Assembly: GCA_016946835.1 (NCBI GenBank)
Contig: JACVTC010000446.1
Span: 1 to 28,175, forward strand
DNA length: 28,175 bases
Source of the DNA: Neocallimastix lanati (nom. inval.)
Lineage: Eukaryota > Neocallimastigomycota > Neocallimastigomycetes > Neocallimastigales > Neocallimastigaceae
Reading direction: 5' to 3'
The position numbers and the translations under genes are program-made. Shown here in pieces: positions 1-9,130 of this stretch. Within the stretch, counting starts at the first letter, position 1, and each line of letters begins with the position of its first letter. The notes under the pieces were generated by a model that was not told the DNA's origin, made no database searches, and saw only the letters and a list, made by a program, of their open reading frames with translations.

Positions 1-85
1 AAACTATTTAACTTTAAAAACTATATTATTCTTACTATCAACAATTTTACTAATTTTAACTATTATTAATATTTCGTATCACTTC

Positions 86-1008
86 TGTTGAGGTTCGGGA
101 CAGAATAATAATAAATATAGAAATAAACACTAAATAAAAAAAAAAATTTAAAAATTAAAATATATCTTTTTTTTTAAATATTTTATTTATTTATTTAATA
201 AAAATTATTTAATTAAAAACTAAAAATAAATTAATTTCTTTAATAAGATTATATTTTTTTCAGATTTTTTTTCTAAAATACAATTTTCTCATCTATTTAT
301 ATTTTTTTTTATCGTTAGAAATGGTCAAGCCATTTCTTTAGAATATCTTAGAGTTACATGTTTGAATTGTATTTAAATTATAAATTCATAATCTATTCTA
401 TTATAATAAATAATTATTACATATTATTAAATTCTAAACTATTTATTATTAATTGTAGTGATAATATATTTTAAAAATAATTTTATTACTTTTACAGAAC
501 TATTAGTAATAGAGTATTATTTAATTTTATACTATTTTTAAATAAAAGTATTTTAGATTATTATCTATTATTAATCTTATTATAAATAGGGTGTATTTTG
601 GAAGGAAGTATTACTAATTTTAATGACAAGGATCATGGATTTAAGTAAAAGATTTTTAAATCATTATTAATTATATTAATTTTTATTAATAATAAATAAT
701 CTGTATTAGTAATATTTGTAAAATAAAATTTTCTTTAATAATAAAATATTGATAGAATAAATCATATTAATAAAACTAGATATTGATAATAATATTGATA
801 TTAATAATATAGTATTAATTTTAATAATAAAATATTGATATTAATAAAGAATTTATATTAATAATAATAAATTTAATATTAGTAATAATTTGGCAGTAAT
901 AGAACATAAGAAAGTTCCCCAAGTAAGGAAATAAATAATTTAATTTTAGTGGTTAAGTTATTTTTATGAAAAATAATAAAATTAACATTATTTGTTCATT
1001 CCTTAACA
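86..1008 (-). mobile_element. Solo LTR, family D
   Basis: An LTR without internal region. It opens on the plus strand with TGTTGAGGTTCGGG and closes with TTCATTCCTTAACA, giving the TG...CA ends of an LTR. The terminal motif resembles the ends of the A and C LTRs (TGTTATGGTTCGGG and TGGTATGGTTC starts; TTCATTC or TTCGTTC near the end), so it is a relative of those families. On the minus strand there is a TATAAATAG box (plus 293-301), with a perfect 8-bp hairpin just upstream of it in the transcription sense (AGAAATGG at 317-324 with CCATTTCT at 330-337). A second palindrome sits near the right end (TAAGGAA with TTCCTTA, nested with TTATTTTT/AAAAATAA). No target-site duplication is visible: the flanks are acttc and acaca. 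The interior is low-complexity AT with repeated attgatattaataat-like words. Confidence 0.7.
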
Positions 1009-1013
1009 ACACA

Positions 1014-1854
1014 TGTTATGGTTCGGGTTTTATTAGAATTTTTTATTTAATTATTTATTTTTAATATTTTTCTGTCTACATTTTAATTATTGAAAAACTT
1101 CACTTATTTATACTTTTTGAAAAAAATAAATATGTAAAGCCTTTCTACATTTTATTATCATATTTAAAAAAAGATAATTTACTATTACTAATTACTTAAA
1201 ATTTTATATTAATTTAAATTAACTAATTCATAAGTATTTTTATTTTAATAAATTTTGTTTATATAATTTTATATTATTTTTCATATACTAAAACTAAATT
1301 ATTTAATATATACGAAAAGTAACAAACAAAATTTAAAAAGATTTTACAGAAAAATAAAGTTATTTTAATCAAGAATGTTAATATAATATTCTTATATTTT
1401 ATATAAAATAAATTTAAAAACTATAATATATTTAATATTTATTATTAATCAATTAAGATTTGATTTTATTTGTGGGAAATAAAAATATTAAATAATCAAT
1501 TTAAAAATAAAATAAAATACTAAAAAAAATTCAAGTTTAATATTGATACAATATATTAATAATATAATAATATATTTGAAAATAAAAATAAATATTAATA
1601 TTGATAATAAACACTTTAATAAAATAATAAAATTTAAGGTTAAATTATAGATATTGATATTAATAATAAAAATATAGAATTATTGATAATATTTTAGAAA
1701 CTTTTAATAAAAATAAAAAAAAAAAAAAATATATTTAGAAAATATTTTAGTATAGAAAATATAGTAAAGTAATATTAAGTAAAGAATAATATAATGGATT
1801 CTAAAGTAAGTTGAAATTCTAATTAATAATCCATTATATGTTCGTTCTTTACCA
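1014..1854 (-). repeat. 3' LTR of element A
   Basis: Direct repeat of 9157-9993, about 98% identical by eye. On the plus strand it begins TGTTATGGTTCGGG and ends TTCGTTCTTTACCA, so on the element's own strand it is TGGTAAAG...CCATAACA. A minus-strand TATAAATAAG box lies at 1103-1112, with the word AGGCTTTACA upstream of it; both recur in the C LTR. Near the U3 end there is a perfect 12-bp inverted repeat (1789-1800 with 1828-1839, ATATAATGGATT/AATCCATTATAT). Confidence 0.92.
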
Positions 1855-1870
1855 AGATGCCCCCACTAAG
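1855..1870 (-). other. Polypurine tract of element A
   Basis: On the minus strand this reads CTTAGTGGGGGCATCT directly against the first base of the 3' LTR, where the plus-strand primer of LTR elements is found. The same purine-rich word with the GGGGGCAT core lies at the equivalent place in B and C. Confidence 0.75.
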
Positions 1871-1877
1871 ACTCAAG

Positions 1878-3062
1878 CTAATCTATAGCTGAGTTATACT
1901 TTACTATATTTTTCAAATGAACATTACGATTCATTTGAATCATAGTATTTGGGTCCGCAAGTGTTACGGTATTAAATTGTTTTTTTATTACTTTTAAAGG
2001 ACCGACAAAATAAGGTTCTAATTTAGAACGACTAAAATTTCGAACAAGAACTAAATCACCGATACTTATGTTTTTGGAATTTTTCATGCTATTTTTTTCT
2101 TCCCTTCGATTGGCCCAATATTTACTTGCGTTCTTTACATTTTCAGCTGCTTCCATGGTCCACCTATAATGTGAGATAAATTTTTCTAAAAGAATTTCAT
2201 CTGAAGATTTATTCACTCCTTGTGTAGGTCTAGCAGCAATGTCGAAAGGCTGTTGATCCTCACGACCATAAATTAATTCGAAGCTAGAATGTTTGGTTAC
2301 AGAATTCTTTGTAGTTCTAAGGGCCCACAAGGCTGAAGGTAATACCTCATCCCAGTCTTTATTTTCTTCACCAAGTAATCTCAATAATTTACCAATTTCT
2401 TTATTCCTATTTTCAACCAATCCATTACTTTCTGGGTGATAGGTAGTGGTAAATTTTACGTAAACATCATATAAATCCAGGAATATTTTAGTCATATCCG
2501 ATGTGAATTGAACGCCATTATCCGTTGTAATGACTTGAGGAACTCCATGTCTAGCGAAAACATTTATTAAAAACTTAATGATGTCCTTAGATGTAATATT
2601 TTCAGTAGGTTCAGCCTCCACCCACTTTGTGAAATAATCCACCGCAACAATGATATATTGGTTTTTATTACCAGTTTTTATTAAGGGACCAATAATATCA
2701 AGTCCAAGATGAGTAAAAGGGCCTTCAACTTCTGTTGGAATGTTTTCGGTTGGTTCTGGATATGGCTGAGGGCGATTTAACTGACATTTTTCGCATTTTG
2801 AAATTATCCGTTTTATATCGTTGACCATATCATTCCAGTAGTAACTTTTTCTAAGTCTTTGATATGTTTTATAATAACCTTCATGGCCAACATGATGTAC
2901 TTCGAGAATTAATTTTAGTTTTTCATTTGTTTCGGTAACAAGTTTTCTATAATTATTTCCATCTATAAAATAATCTATACCATCAATCTTTGTAAATTTT
3001 TCTTCAATAAATTCTTTAATTACTTTAGAAAGTGAATCATTTTCATCATCTTTATTCGTTTT
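1878..3062 (-). pseudogene. pol: pol of element A, part 2: integrase (separated by frameshift)
   Basis: The C-terminal part of Pol, in a different frame from the protease/RT/RNase H part. The frame opens at 3062, just after the T6 run at 3059-3064 where one extra base displaces it. It starts in the RNase H-integrase linker and continues with the zinc finger (H-x3-H, 29 residues, then CEKC) and the catalytic core. Counting from the methionine at 2828, the core has D44, D103 and E139, exactly the D,D(35)E spacing. The C-terminal GPY/F-like module (YFVGPLKV) is followed by a basic tail; there is no chromodomain. Integrase inserts the cDNA copy into the host genome. The methionine at 2828 is internal, not a natural start. 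As it stands this piece cannot be reached by Gag-Pol translation, unless the extra base is a sequencing error. Confidence 0.9.
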
Positions 3063-5997
3063 TTATAGCTAATACCTTTTGTTCTTTATCGTTCTTCATT
3101 CTAGATAAAGCGTCGGCTACTACATTCTTTTTACCTTGCTCATAGCGAATATCCACTTTTAGCATACTTGCAGTCAAACACCATCTTGTTTGTCGTGCAT
3201 TATTCGGTTTCTTATTATTAAATAAACCTAGTAGAGGTTTGTGATCTGTAAAAACTATGGTTCTAAAGGGGCTTCCCATAATATAAGGTTTTAATTTAGT
3301 AATACAATAATATAAAGCCGTTCCTTCCAAATCGGTTATTCCATAATTCTTTTCTGCTTTGGTTAAGCTACGGCTAATGAAATGAATCTGGTGTTCTATT
3401 TCCGATTCGTCTTTCTGCAATAAAACTCCACCAATACCTTCATATGATGCATCTGTTCGAATAATGAATTCTTTGGAAAAATCAGGATATTTTAAAATAG
3501 GAGCATTAATTAATTTTTCTTTTAATTTGGTAAAACTTTGTTTTTGTTCATTATTCCATTTATATTTTACGCCTTTTCTTAATAGCTTACAAAGAGGAGC
3601 TGAGGTTTGAGCATATTCATTTATAAAGTTCCTATAATATCCTACAGCACCTAAGAATGATCTTAACTCATGTATATTCGTGGGTTCTTTCCAGGCTTTA
3701 ATTGCTTCAATTTTACTATTTTGAGGACTAAGACCCTTAGTAGAAATCTTGTGACCAAGAACTTCAACTTCCGTTTGCATAAAGTGACATTTTTCAATAT
3801 TAATTTTTAATTTATGTTCCTTGAAGATTGCTAATACCTGTTTTATGTGTTGGATATGTTCTTCGACAGTTTTTGAATATATAAGTATATCATCAATAAA
3901 GTTGAAAACATATTTTCCGATTAAAGGAAATAAAATTCTATTCATTTCCCGTTGGAAGGTAGCCGGAGCTCCAGTTAATCCGAAAGGCATAACTTTGAAT
4001 TGGTAGTTGCCAAATTTGGTTGTAAAACTGGTTATTTCAACACTTTCTTCGTCCATTAGGATTTGATGGTAACCTGAGTATAGATCCATAGTAGTAAAGA
4101 TTTTGGCACCATCTAGACTGTCAAATATCTCGTCAATATATGGAAGGGCATAAGAGTCTTTTTCGGTTAGATCATTCACCTTGCGGTAGTCCACACACAA
4201 TCTCCATTTTCTATTAGCCTTTGGGACCACAACAACAGGTGAAGACCATTCTGAATAAGATGGTACAACTAGCTTTTTCTTAATAAGTTTAATTAGTTCT
4301 TCTTTAATAATATCAGATTTAAATTTGGTTACCCTGTAACATCTTTGTTTAACAGGTTTTGCGTTCGCTTTCAAGTTAATTTTATGAGGTGCTAAGTCTG
4401 ACGGGGTTAATTCTTCAGAAGATGTCGCTATAATGTCCAAATTTTCTTCAAGTAATTTTACTATTACATCTTTATAATCTTTATAAAGACTTGCTAAAAA
4501 TTTTTCATCATGGATATACTCTTGCGGAGATAGACCTTCAAGTTTCTTTAATTCATTAGTTGTGTCTTCATCTTCAAGTATTTTCCTTACTATACATACT
4601 AATTTTTCTTCTTCTTGGGAATTATTATTAATAGGGGCTATAACGTCGAATAGTCCTTGAGAATTAAATTGACAAAAACTATATCTTATAGGATGGATAA
4701 AAAGATTGTGTTCTACTTGAGTTTGAAAATTAATCAACAAATCATAAAATGGGTCATCATCATCAATTATTCGAAAATCTACTATCATTTTATAATCATT
4801 AATCTTAACAGGTATTCGTACAATGATTCCTTCCGAATACTCATCATTCTTAGTCGTTAAACGTATCCTTCCACGACTAATACCTACTTCTTCATAATTT
4901 TTAGGTAATTTCTCATAAAATTTTTTTGTGATAACATTGAGATTGCTACAAGAATCAATTAGTGCTTTACCAGGAATTTCATCTACTGTTACATCAACCA
5001 TGGCAATATCTTCTTCTGAGGTTTCCTTACTTTTGCTAATATAAGAGTGATCAATATTATTTACCAAAGTAGCAGCAGCAATAGTATTGTTTAATGCACC
5101 TATTATTTTCTTTTCAGGTTTTTCTAATTTTAATCCTTGACTTACTTGACTTCTGACTTTTGGAGAAACATTGAGGAGCTGACCGAAACTAATATTACAC
5201 TTGGTTTCATTCAAATCTTGTAAAACATCATATTCTTCCTGATCCTTACACATCTTGATGTTCCTAAGCGTTCTACTAATTGTTGCTTTTTCTTTAGGCT
5301 CTTGAAAATCTATGAGCTTCTGTAATGTAATATTCTCATGACCTTCGTCATTAAGCTTTTCAGGAACTTCAATAACTTCCATTTCATTGATTTGTTTTGT
5401 TTTAATAATTTTATCGTTTTCATTATAGATTAATTTATTTAATCGTTGATGCATTTTATCACTAGTAGTACTGATGCTATTTCTTTGTTTTGAAGAATCC
5501 AGACTTTGCTTTTCTCTTATAGTAATATTATCCTCCCTTTCCTTCCTTTTTCCTTTGTTATTTCCAAAGTTAGCTCTTTCTTTATTTCGAATTTGTTTTT
5601 CTTTAGCTTTCTCAATATTTATATTAGGCTGCGCCATTATCGAAGGATGTAGTTGATTTTTATTTTTAACAATTATTCTATTTTCTATTTCTTTCTCTTT
5701 TATCTTTCTTATTGCAGGAGTTGTTATAGGGGTAGGATTATCTTTGAGACTTTTACGTTGTCTCTTTTCATTATTTTCACTAGTTTCATCGTTAGTCGTC
5801 AACTTCCTTTTTGTCGCACTAACTATAAATTCTATATCATTCTCATTATCGGATTCTTTGTAAGTTTCATTAGTGTAGGAAGCATCTTCTTTTTCTTCCT
5901 TATTATAATCTTTTGTACTACTAGGAATAGATTTGTATTGTAATGAAGCTATTTTATTTTTATAGGGAGTGCTTCCTCTCCCTTTTAGTGGTTTAAA
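3052..5997 (-). CDS. pol: pol of element A, part 1: protease, reverse transcriptase, RNase H
   Basis: Open from the slippery heptamer at 5991-5997 to a stop at 3052. There is no AUG near the 5' end, so it is expected as a -1 frameshift extension of Gag. First comes a basic, low-complexity region of roughly 250-300 residues that includes a conserved SLKDNPTPI-like motif and a later FGQLL motif. The aspartic protease motif follows, D-S-C at 4948-4956, where family members usually have D-S/T-G. The reverse transcriptase has SPVVVVPK, MDLYSGYHQI, MPFGL and the catalytic FIDDIL (Asp-Asp at 3889-3894). RNase H has RTDASYEGIGG, an ITDLEG block, TDHKPL and NVVADALSR. Translation stops shortly after RNase H because of the extra base in the T6 run at 3059-3064. 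Its relatives B and C continue without a break into integrase here. Confidence 0.93.
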   Translation of the reverse strand, partial: FKPLKGRGSTPYKNKIASLQYKSIPSSTKDYNKEEKEDASYTNETYKESDNENDIEFIVSATKRKLTTNDETSENNEKRQRKSLKDNPTPITTPAIRKIKEKEIENRIIVKNKNQLHPSIMAQPNINIEKAKEKQIRNKERANFGNNKGKRKEREDNITIREKQSLDSSKQRNSISTTSDKMHQRLNKLIYNENDKIIKTKQINEMEVIEVPEKLNDEGHENITLQKLIDFQEPKEKATISRTLRNIKMCKDQEEYDVLQDLNETKCNISFGQLLNVSPKVRSQVSQGLKLEKPEKKIIGALNNTIAAATLVNNIDHSYISKSKETSEEDIAMVDVTVDEIPGKALIDSCSNLNVITKKFYEKLPKNYEEVGISRGRIRLTTKNDEYSEGIIVRIPVKINDYKMIVDFRIIDDDDPFYDLLINFQTQVEHNLFIHPIRYSFCQFNSQGLFDVIAPINNNSQEEEKLVCIVRKILEDEDTTNELKKLEGLSPQEYIHDEKFLASLYKDYKDVIVKLLEENLDIIATSSEELTPSDLAPHKINLKANAKPVKQRCYRVTKFKSDIIKEELIKLIKKKLVVPSYSEWSSPVVVVPKANRKWRLCVDYRKVNDLTEKDSYALPYIDEIFDSLDGAKIFTTMDLYSGYHQILMDEESVEITSFTTKFGNYQFKVMPFGLTGAPATFQREMNRILFPLIGKYVFNFIDDILIYSKTVEEHIQHIKQVLAIFKEHKLKINIEKCHFMQTEVEVLGHKISTKGLSPQNSKIEAIKAWKEPTNIHELRSFLGAVGYYRNFINEYAQTSAPLCKLLRKGVKYKWNNEQKQSFTKLKEKLINAPILKYPDFSKEFIIRTDASYEGIGGVLLQKDESEIEHQIHFISRSLTKAEKNYGITDLEGTALYYCITKLKPYIMGSPFRTIVFTDHKPLLGLFNNKKPNNARQTRWCLTASMLKVDIRYEQGKKNVVADALSRMKNDKEQKVLAIKNE
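5945..5997 (-). promoter_or_regulatory. -1 ribosomal frameshift signal, gag-pol of element A
   Basis: The minus strand has TTTAAAC at 5997-5991, in phase with gag as T TTA AAC, two codons before the gag stop at 5985. After an 8-base spacer comes stem 1, GGGAG (5982-5978) with CTCCC (5969-5965). Its loop contains GAAGC (5975-5971), which can pair with GCTTC (5949-5945) to form an H-type pseudoknot with a 2-base loop 1 and a 15-base loop 3. A slippery X XXY YYZ heptamer plus a pseudoknot 5-9 bases downstream is the established signal for -1 frameshifting. The pol frame is indeed -1 relative to gag and open through this point. Confidence 0.82.
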
Positions 5998-6878
5998 GAT
6001 TTTCCACTATATAACCGTTTCTTATTTTCTTGAATAATTGCATTTAACTTAGGACAATTATACTGCAAATGTCCTGGATCGCTACAATAAAAACAGGCTT
6101 TAATGGTAAGATTTTTCATTTTTTTTGTTAAGTCCTCCAATTCGTAATCTTTATTTCTTTTTGGGCTTCTAACTTCATAATTCTCTCTTACTACCTTTCT
6201 GTTGTTTTGATAATTATTCCTGATATTTATTCTTGGGTTGACAATTTCAGTTGAGTACTCTTTTGAGGGTCTCAAATTCATTACTCTATCAACCTTTTCG
6301 GCAATGTCAAACGCCCGATTTAAAGAAATGTCATCCTTAAGGGAGACCCTTTTCCAAGCTTCTTCATTGTTCCTAAGAGCATCAATATAATTGAGAACAC
6401 TGACTCGCTTCTTTCTTTTCTTATCTAATTTCAAATATATGGATCGGAAACGAGTATTAAAGTCTTTTACTCGCTCATTTCTTTTAATTCTTAAGGCACG
6501 GAGCTCACGAAGTAACATATTCTGGTCTTCTTTAAGACCATAAAAAGTTTCTATTGCTTCTACAATTTCCTTTAAGGAAGGATATTCATCTTTTTTCTTT
6601 TCTTCTGAATCAGATTCTTCTTCTTCTTCGTCCTCACTTTCTGATTCAGAATCAGTACTGTAACTGTCAATTAAATCCTGGATAACTTCGCGAGGCTCTC
6701 CAGTAGACGTGAGTAAGCAGGCGGTAAAAATCTTTTTGGGATCAGTAACTTCCTCAAGTTTTATCCATAATCGGATTTCTGATTCCCAAGATTTGATATC
6801 GAGATTTTCCTTTGAAATTTTCTCGATATCTTTTAATTCTTTTTTTAATTCTTTAAAATTGATTTTATTTTCAGCCAT
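5985..6878 (-). CDS. gag: gag of element A
   Basis: A Gag polyprotein of 297 residues that would form the virus-like particle and bind the RNA. I start it at the ATG at 6878; the frame is open further back to 6917, but without an ATG. It has an N-terminal helical region (FKELKKELKDIEK), then an acidic insert rich in Asp, Glu and Ser. The capsid-like segment follows (LRELRALRIKRNERVKDF and further), typical of the retrotransposon gag family. Near the C-terminus is a CCHC zinc knuckle, C262-x2-C265-x4-H270-x4-C275, which would bind nucleic acid. The gene ends ...LNH-stop, with the slippery heptamer in the last codons leading into pol. Gag of B and C have the same plan, including the acidic insert at the same place. 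Confidence 0.92.
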   Translation of the reverse strand: MAENKINFKELKKELKDIEKISKENLDIKSWESEIRLWIKLEEVTDPKKIFTACLLTSTGEPREVIQDLIDSYSTDSESESEDEEEEESDSEEKKKDEYPSLKEIVEAIETFYGLKEDQNMLLRELRALRIKRNERVKDFNTRFRSIYLKLDKKRKKRVSVLNYIDALRNNEEAWKRVSLKDDISLNRAFDIAEKVDRVMNLRPSKEYSTEIVNPRINIRNNYQNNRKVVRENYEVRSPKRNKDYELEDLTKKMKNLTIKACFYCSDPGHLQYNCPKLNAIIQENKKRLYSGKSLNH

Positions 6879-6999
6879 TTGAAAATTTAAAAATGGTATT
6901 AATGCTATGATATCCAATTTAAAAATATGTTTACTTTAAAAATATATTTAATAACAAAAAAAAATAAATTTATCTTTGTTTTATAATAATATAATTATG

Positions 7000-7171
7000 G
7001 ACTCAGAAAACCCTCTGACAATCCAATTCTTTATTCCAATAATAATTCAGACTCAGAATCTCTCTCTGAAAATCTGATAAATTAATTCAGACTCGAAAAC
7101 ACCCTTCGAAAATCTGAAACTAAAAAAAAAATAAATTCAGACTCAAAAACGCAATTTGAAAATCTGAAGCT
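7000..7171 (-). repeat. Tandem repeat with hairpin units in leader A
   Basis: Four imperfect copies of a unit of about 40-60 bases. Each is built around cagactc...gaaaatctga, so that CAGA and TCTG can pair within the unit. The copies start near 7000, 7048, 7087 and 7137, separated by A-rich spacers. The central loop varies while the ends are kept. Confidence 0.65.
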
Positions 7172-7482
7172 TTTTATTATGAATTTTAATGTTTATTATA
7201 TTCTCTTAAGCATTAATACACAAAATATGTATATCTTAATCTTTTTTTTTTAAATTTATTTGTAGTAATAACTTCTTTATTTAATTTTATTTAATATATT
7301 TATTTCCTTTATTAAAATAATTAATATAACATAAAGCAAATTGTATAAATACTTAAATAATAATAATAATGTATATTTATTTTTATTTTTATTTCTTTTT
7401 TGTATATATTTATTATTCTATTAATTCTTTGTTATAATATTTAATGAAATATTAAATAAAAAGTTAAAATACAAGCCAAACT

Positions 7483-7745
7483 ATATAGTGTTGAACCATC
7501 AAATATATAGCTTGTTAACCCTTCTTACAATAAGTCCCCTTAGCTCTTTATTGATAAGTTGATAATGTCGATTGTTAATTATTAAGAAACTTAATAAAAA
7601 GAAGGTAGCAATATTAAATTCTTTTTAATTTGGCTAACTTATTGTTAGTAATAAAGAAGATAATAACGTATCCTTCCCAGTATCAACAAGATCAAAACAA
7701 TAAAGTATTATGTGTGGGTGTTCAACTATCCCGCGTAGAGAGTTG
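7483..7745 (-). other. GC-richer island in leader A
   Basis: A less AT-rich stretch with non-random content in the middle of AT-rich leader. It includes a perfect 7-bp hairpin (CTATATA with TATATAG near 7483-7510) and the words aagtcccctt and atcccgcgtagag. No gene, and no match to the other leaders that I can see. Confidence 0.4.
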
Positions 7746-8200
7746 TAAGACAGCTTATTTATATTTTTCTTTTTAATTAAAATTTAATTAATTATATAAG
7801 AATAATAGAAAATTTAACACACAAAAAAAAAAATTTCAATTATAAAAATTTCAAAAAAAATTTAATTATATAAAATCATAAAAATAATACACTTATTTGA
7901 AAAATAATAATAATCTAATTTTATATATTCTATATATATATTGTACATGTATATATTAAAAAAATAAAATAAACTGATAAACATAAAAAAATTACAATTT
8001 ATTATTTAGAATTATTAATATAAAAAAAAAAAAAAATTTATAAAATTTATTCTTATTAAAAAAAAATTAAAAATTTGTACTACAAAAAAAAAATTTTTTT
8101 GCTTATTATTTTAATATTTATCATTAATTAAAAAAAATTTTTTTTTCTTTTTTTTTTACATATATAAATCTATATCTATGATAATACTATTGGTTAAAAA

Positions 8201-8247
<47 letters not shown>

Positions 8248-8474
8248 TTTATTCTACACTAAAGAAAAATTTAATTTATTATTTATTAAAAAAAATTTAT
8301 TAATGAAATATTTATTATTTTAATAAAAGGAAAAAAAAAATATATATATTTTTATTTTATTGCAAAAATAATAACAATAATAATAATAATAGGCGAACAA
8401 ATTTATAAAAGCCTAAAATAAAAATAAAAAAAAAACTATATATTTTAACGTCACTTCGCAAGAATGACCAGGGT

Positions 8475-8640
8475 TTTATCAGGGATCGAACCTGACCCAC
8501 CTCTTATTTTCTGCGCGAGTGAACAAACTATCACCTGTTGAAGTGTGTAGTTGCCTTCAGCGTGAAGGTTTTATAGTTCTAGGGCGTATTTGCCTAATTG
8601 TCAAGGATTTGTTCCTTGAGATACTCGCGTTTACAATCTA
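8475..8640 (-). other. Folded RNA island in leader A
   Basis: Several perfect helices nest here. A 7-bp long-range helix (CGCGAGT 8514-8520 with ACTCGCG 8623-8629) encloses two arms: one built on AACTAT/ATAGTT and CCTTC/GAAGG (about 8527-8577), the other on TCAAGGA/TCCTTGA (about 8601-8619). Outside it is a hairpin, TCAGG-GATCGAA-CCTGA (about 8478-8494), which on the minus strand has the loop TTCGATC and looks like a tRNA T-arm. I cannot build the rest of a tRNA around it. Confidence 0.5.
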
Positions 8641-8920
8641 CAAAACCTTGCAAAATTGTAAATAAGAGTTTATGAAATTAATATCCTGCAAGCTAACACT
8701 GTCTTACTCGAATATTAACTTCGTAAATTTGTTAACTTTTTATTATTTTTTTTTATTATTATTTTTTATCTATAATCTATAATTAAATAAAGTTACTACA
8801 AAAACTAAAGTTTTCCAAAGTTTTTTTTTTTTTTTTTTTTTTTTTTATGATAACTTTTATTATTATTAATATTAATATTAAATTATTAATTATTATTATT
8901 TAACAAAACTTATGGATAAT

Positions 8921-9070
8921 CTGATAGTATACCCTGTCTGACGTGCAGCTTGCCTCTTCACGGCGTCATGCCACGAGGGTACCACGACTACTGTATTCAA
9001 TATAAAATACAGCAGTCCAGAGCCTACTAGCCCAATTACTATGTAGGTTAAACTTAGCCCGGAAATCTAT
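8921..9070 (-). ncRNA. Conserved structured RNA module in leader A (shared with C)
   Basis: About 150 bases closely matching 26831-26982 in the leader of element C, although the DNA around both copies is unrelated. Helices, in plus coordinates: 8929-8935 with 8976-8982; GCC 8952-8954 with GGC 8962-8964; CTGTATT 8991-8997 with AATACAG 9006-9012; and CCTAC/GTAGG around a segment identical in both copies (about 9025-9049). Three of these helices differ from those in C by paired changes. It lies about 60-230 bases downstream of the PBS in the RNA. Function unknown; a packaging, dimerisation or translation element is possible. Confidence 0.7.
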
Positions 9071-9130
9071 ATCCAAGGCTTTGTTAAATAATTTAATTAA
9101 TAAATAATATTAAATTTTATTTTTCTAATA

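Larger units (their letters stand above)
6879..9130 (-). other. Long untranslated leader of element A
   Basis: About 2.2 kb between PBS and gag, unusually long for this type of element and without an open frame of note. It is a mosaic. Next to gag there is a tandem hairpin repeat (7000-7171). A GC-richer island follows at about 7483-7745. Then come very AT-rich low-complexity DNA with a T run of nearly 40 at about 8201-8239, a folded island at 8475-8640, a T run of 27 at 8820-8846 and, finally, the conserved RNA module at 8921-9070. The position suggests roles in translation, packaging or reverse transcription, but nothing in the sequence tells which. Confidence 0.7.

Noticed and set aside
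3821-5943. Several short plus-strand open frames across pol A
   Set aside because: All lie antisense to a well-supported pol with conserved catalytic motifs, and show no domain of their own.
8478-8494. A tRNA gene suggested by a T-arm-like hairpin
   Set aside because: I could not find matching acceptor, D and anticodon arms around it on either strand.
8921-9070. A hammerhead ribozyme in the leader module
   Set aside because: No CUGANGA core with a matching GAA segment on the minus strand; other ribozyme classes cannot be excluded by eye.
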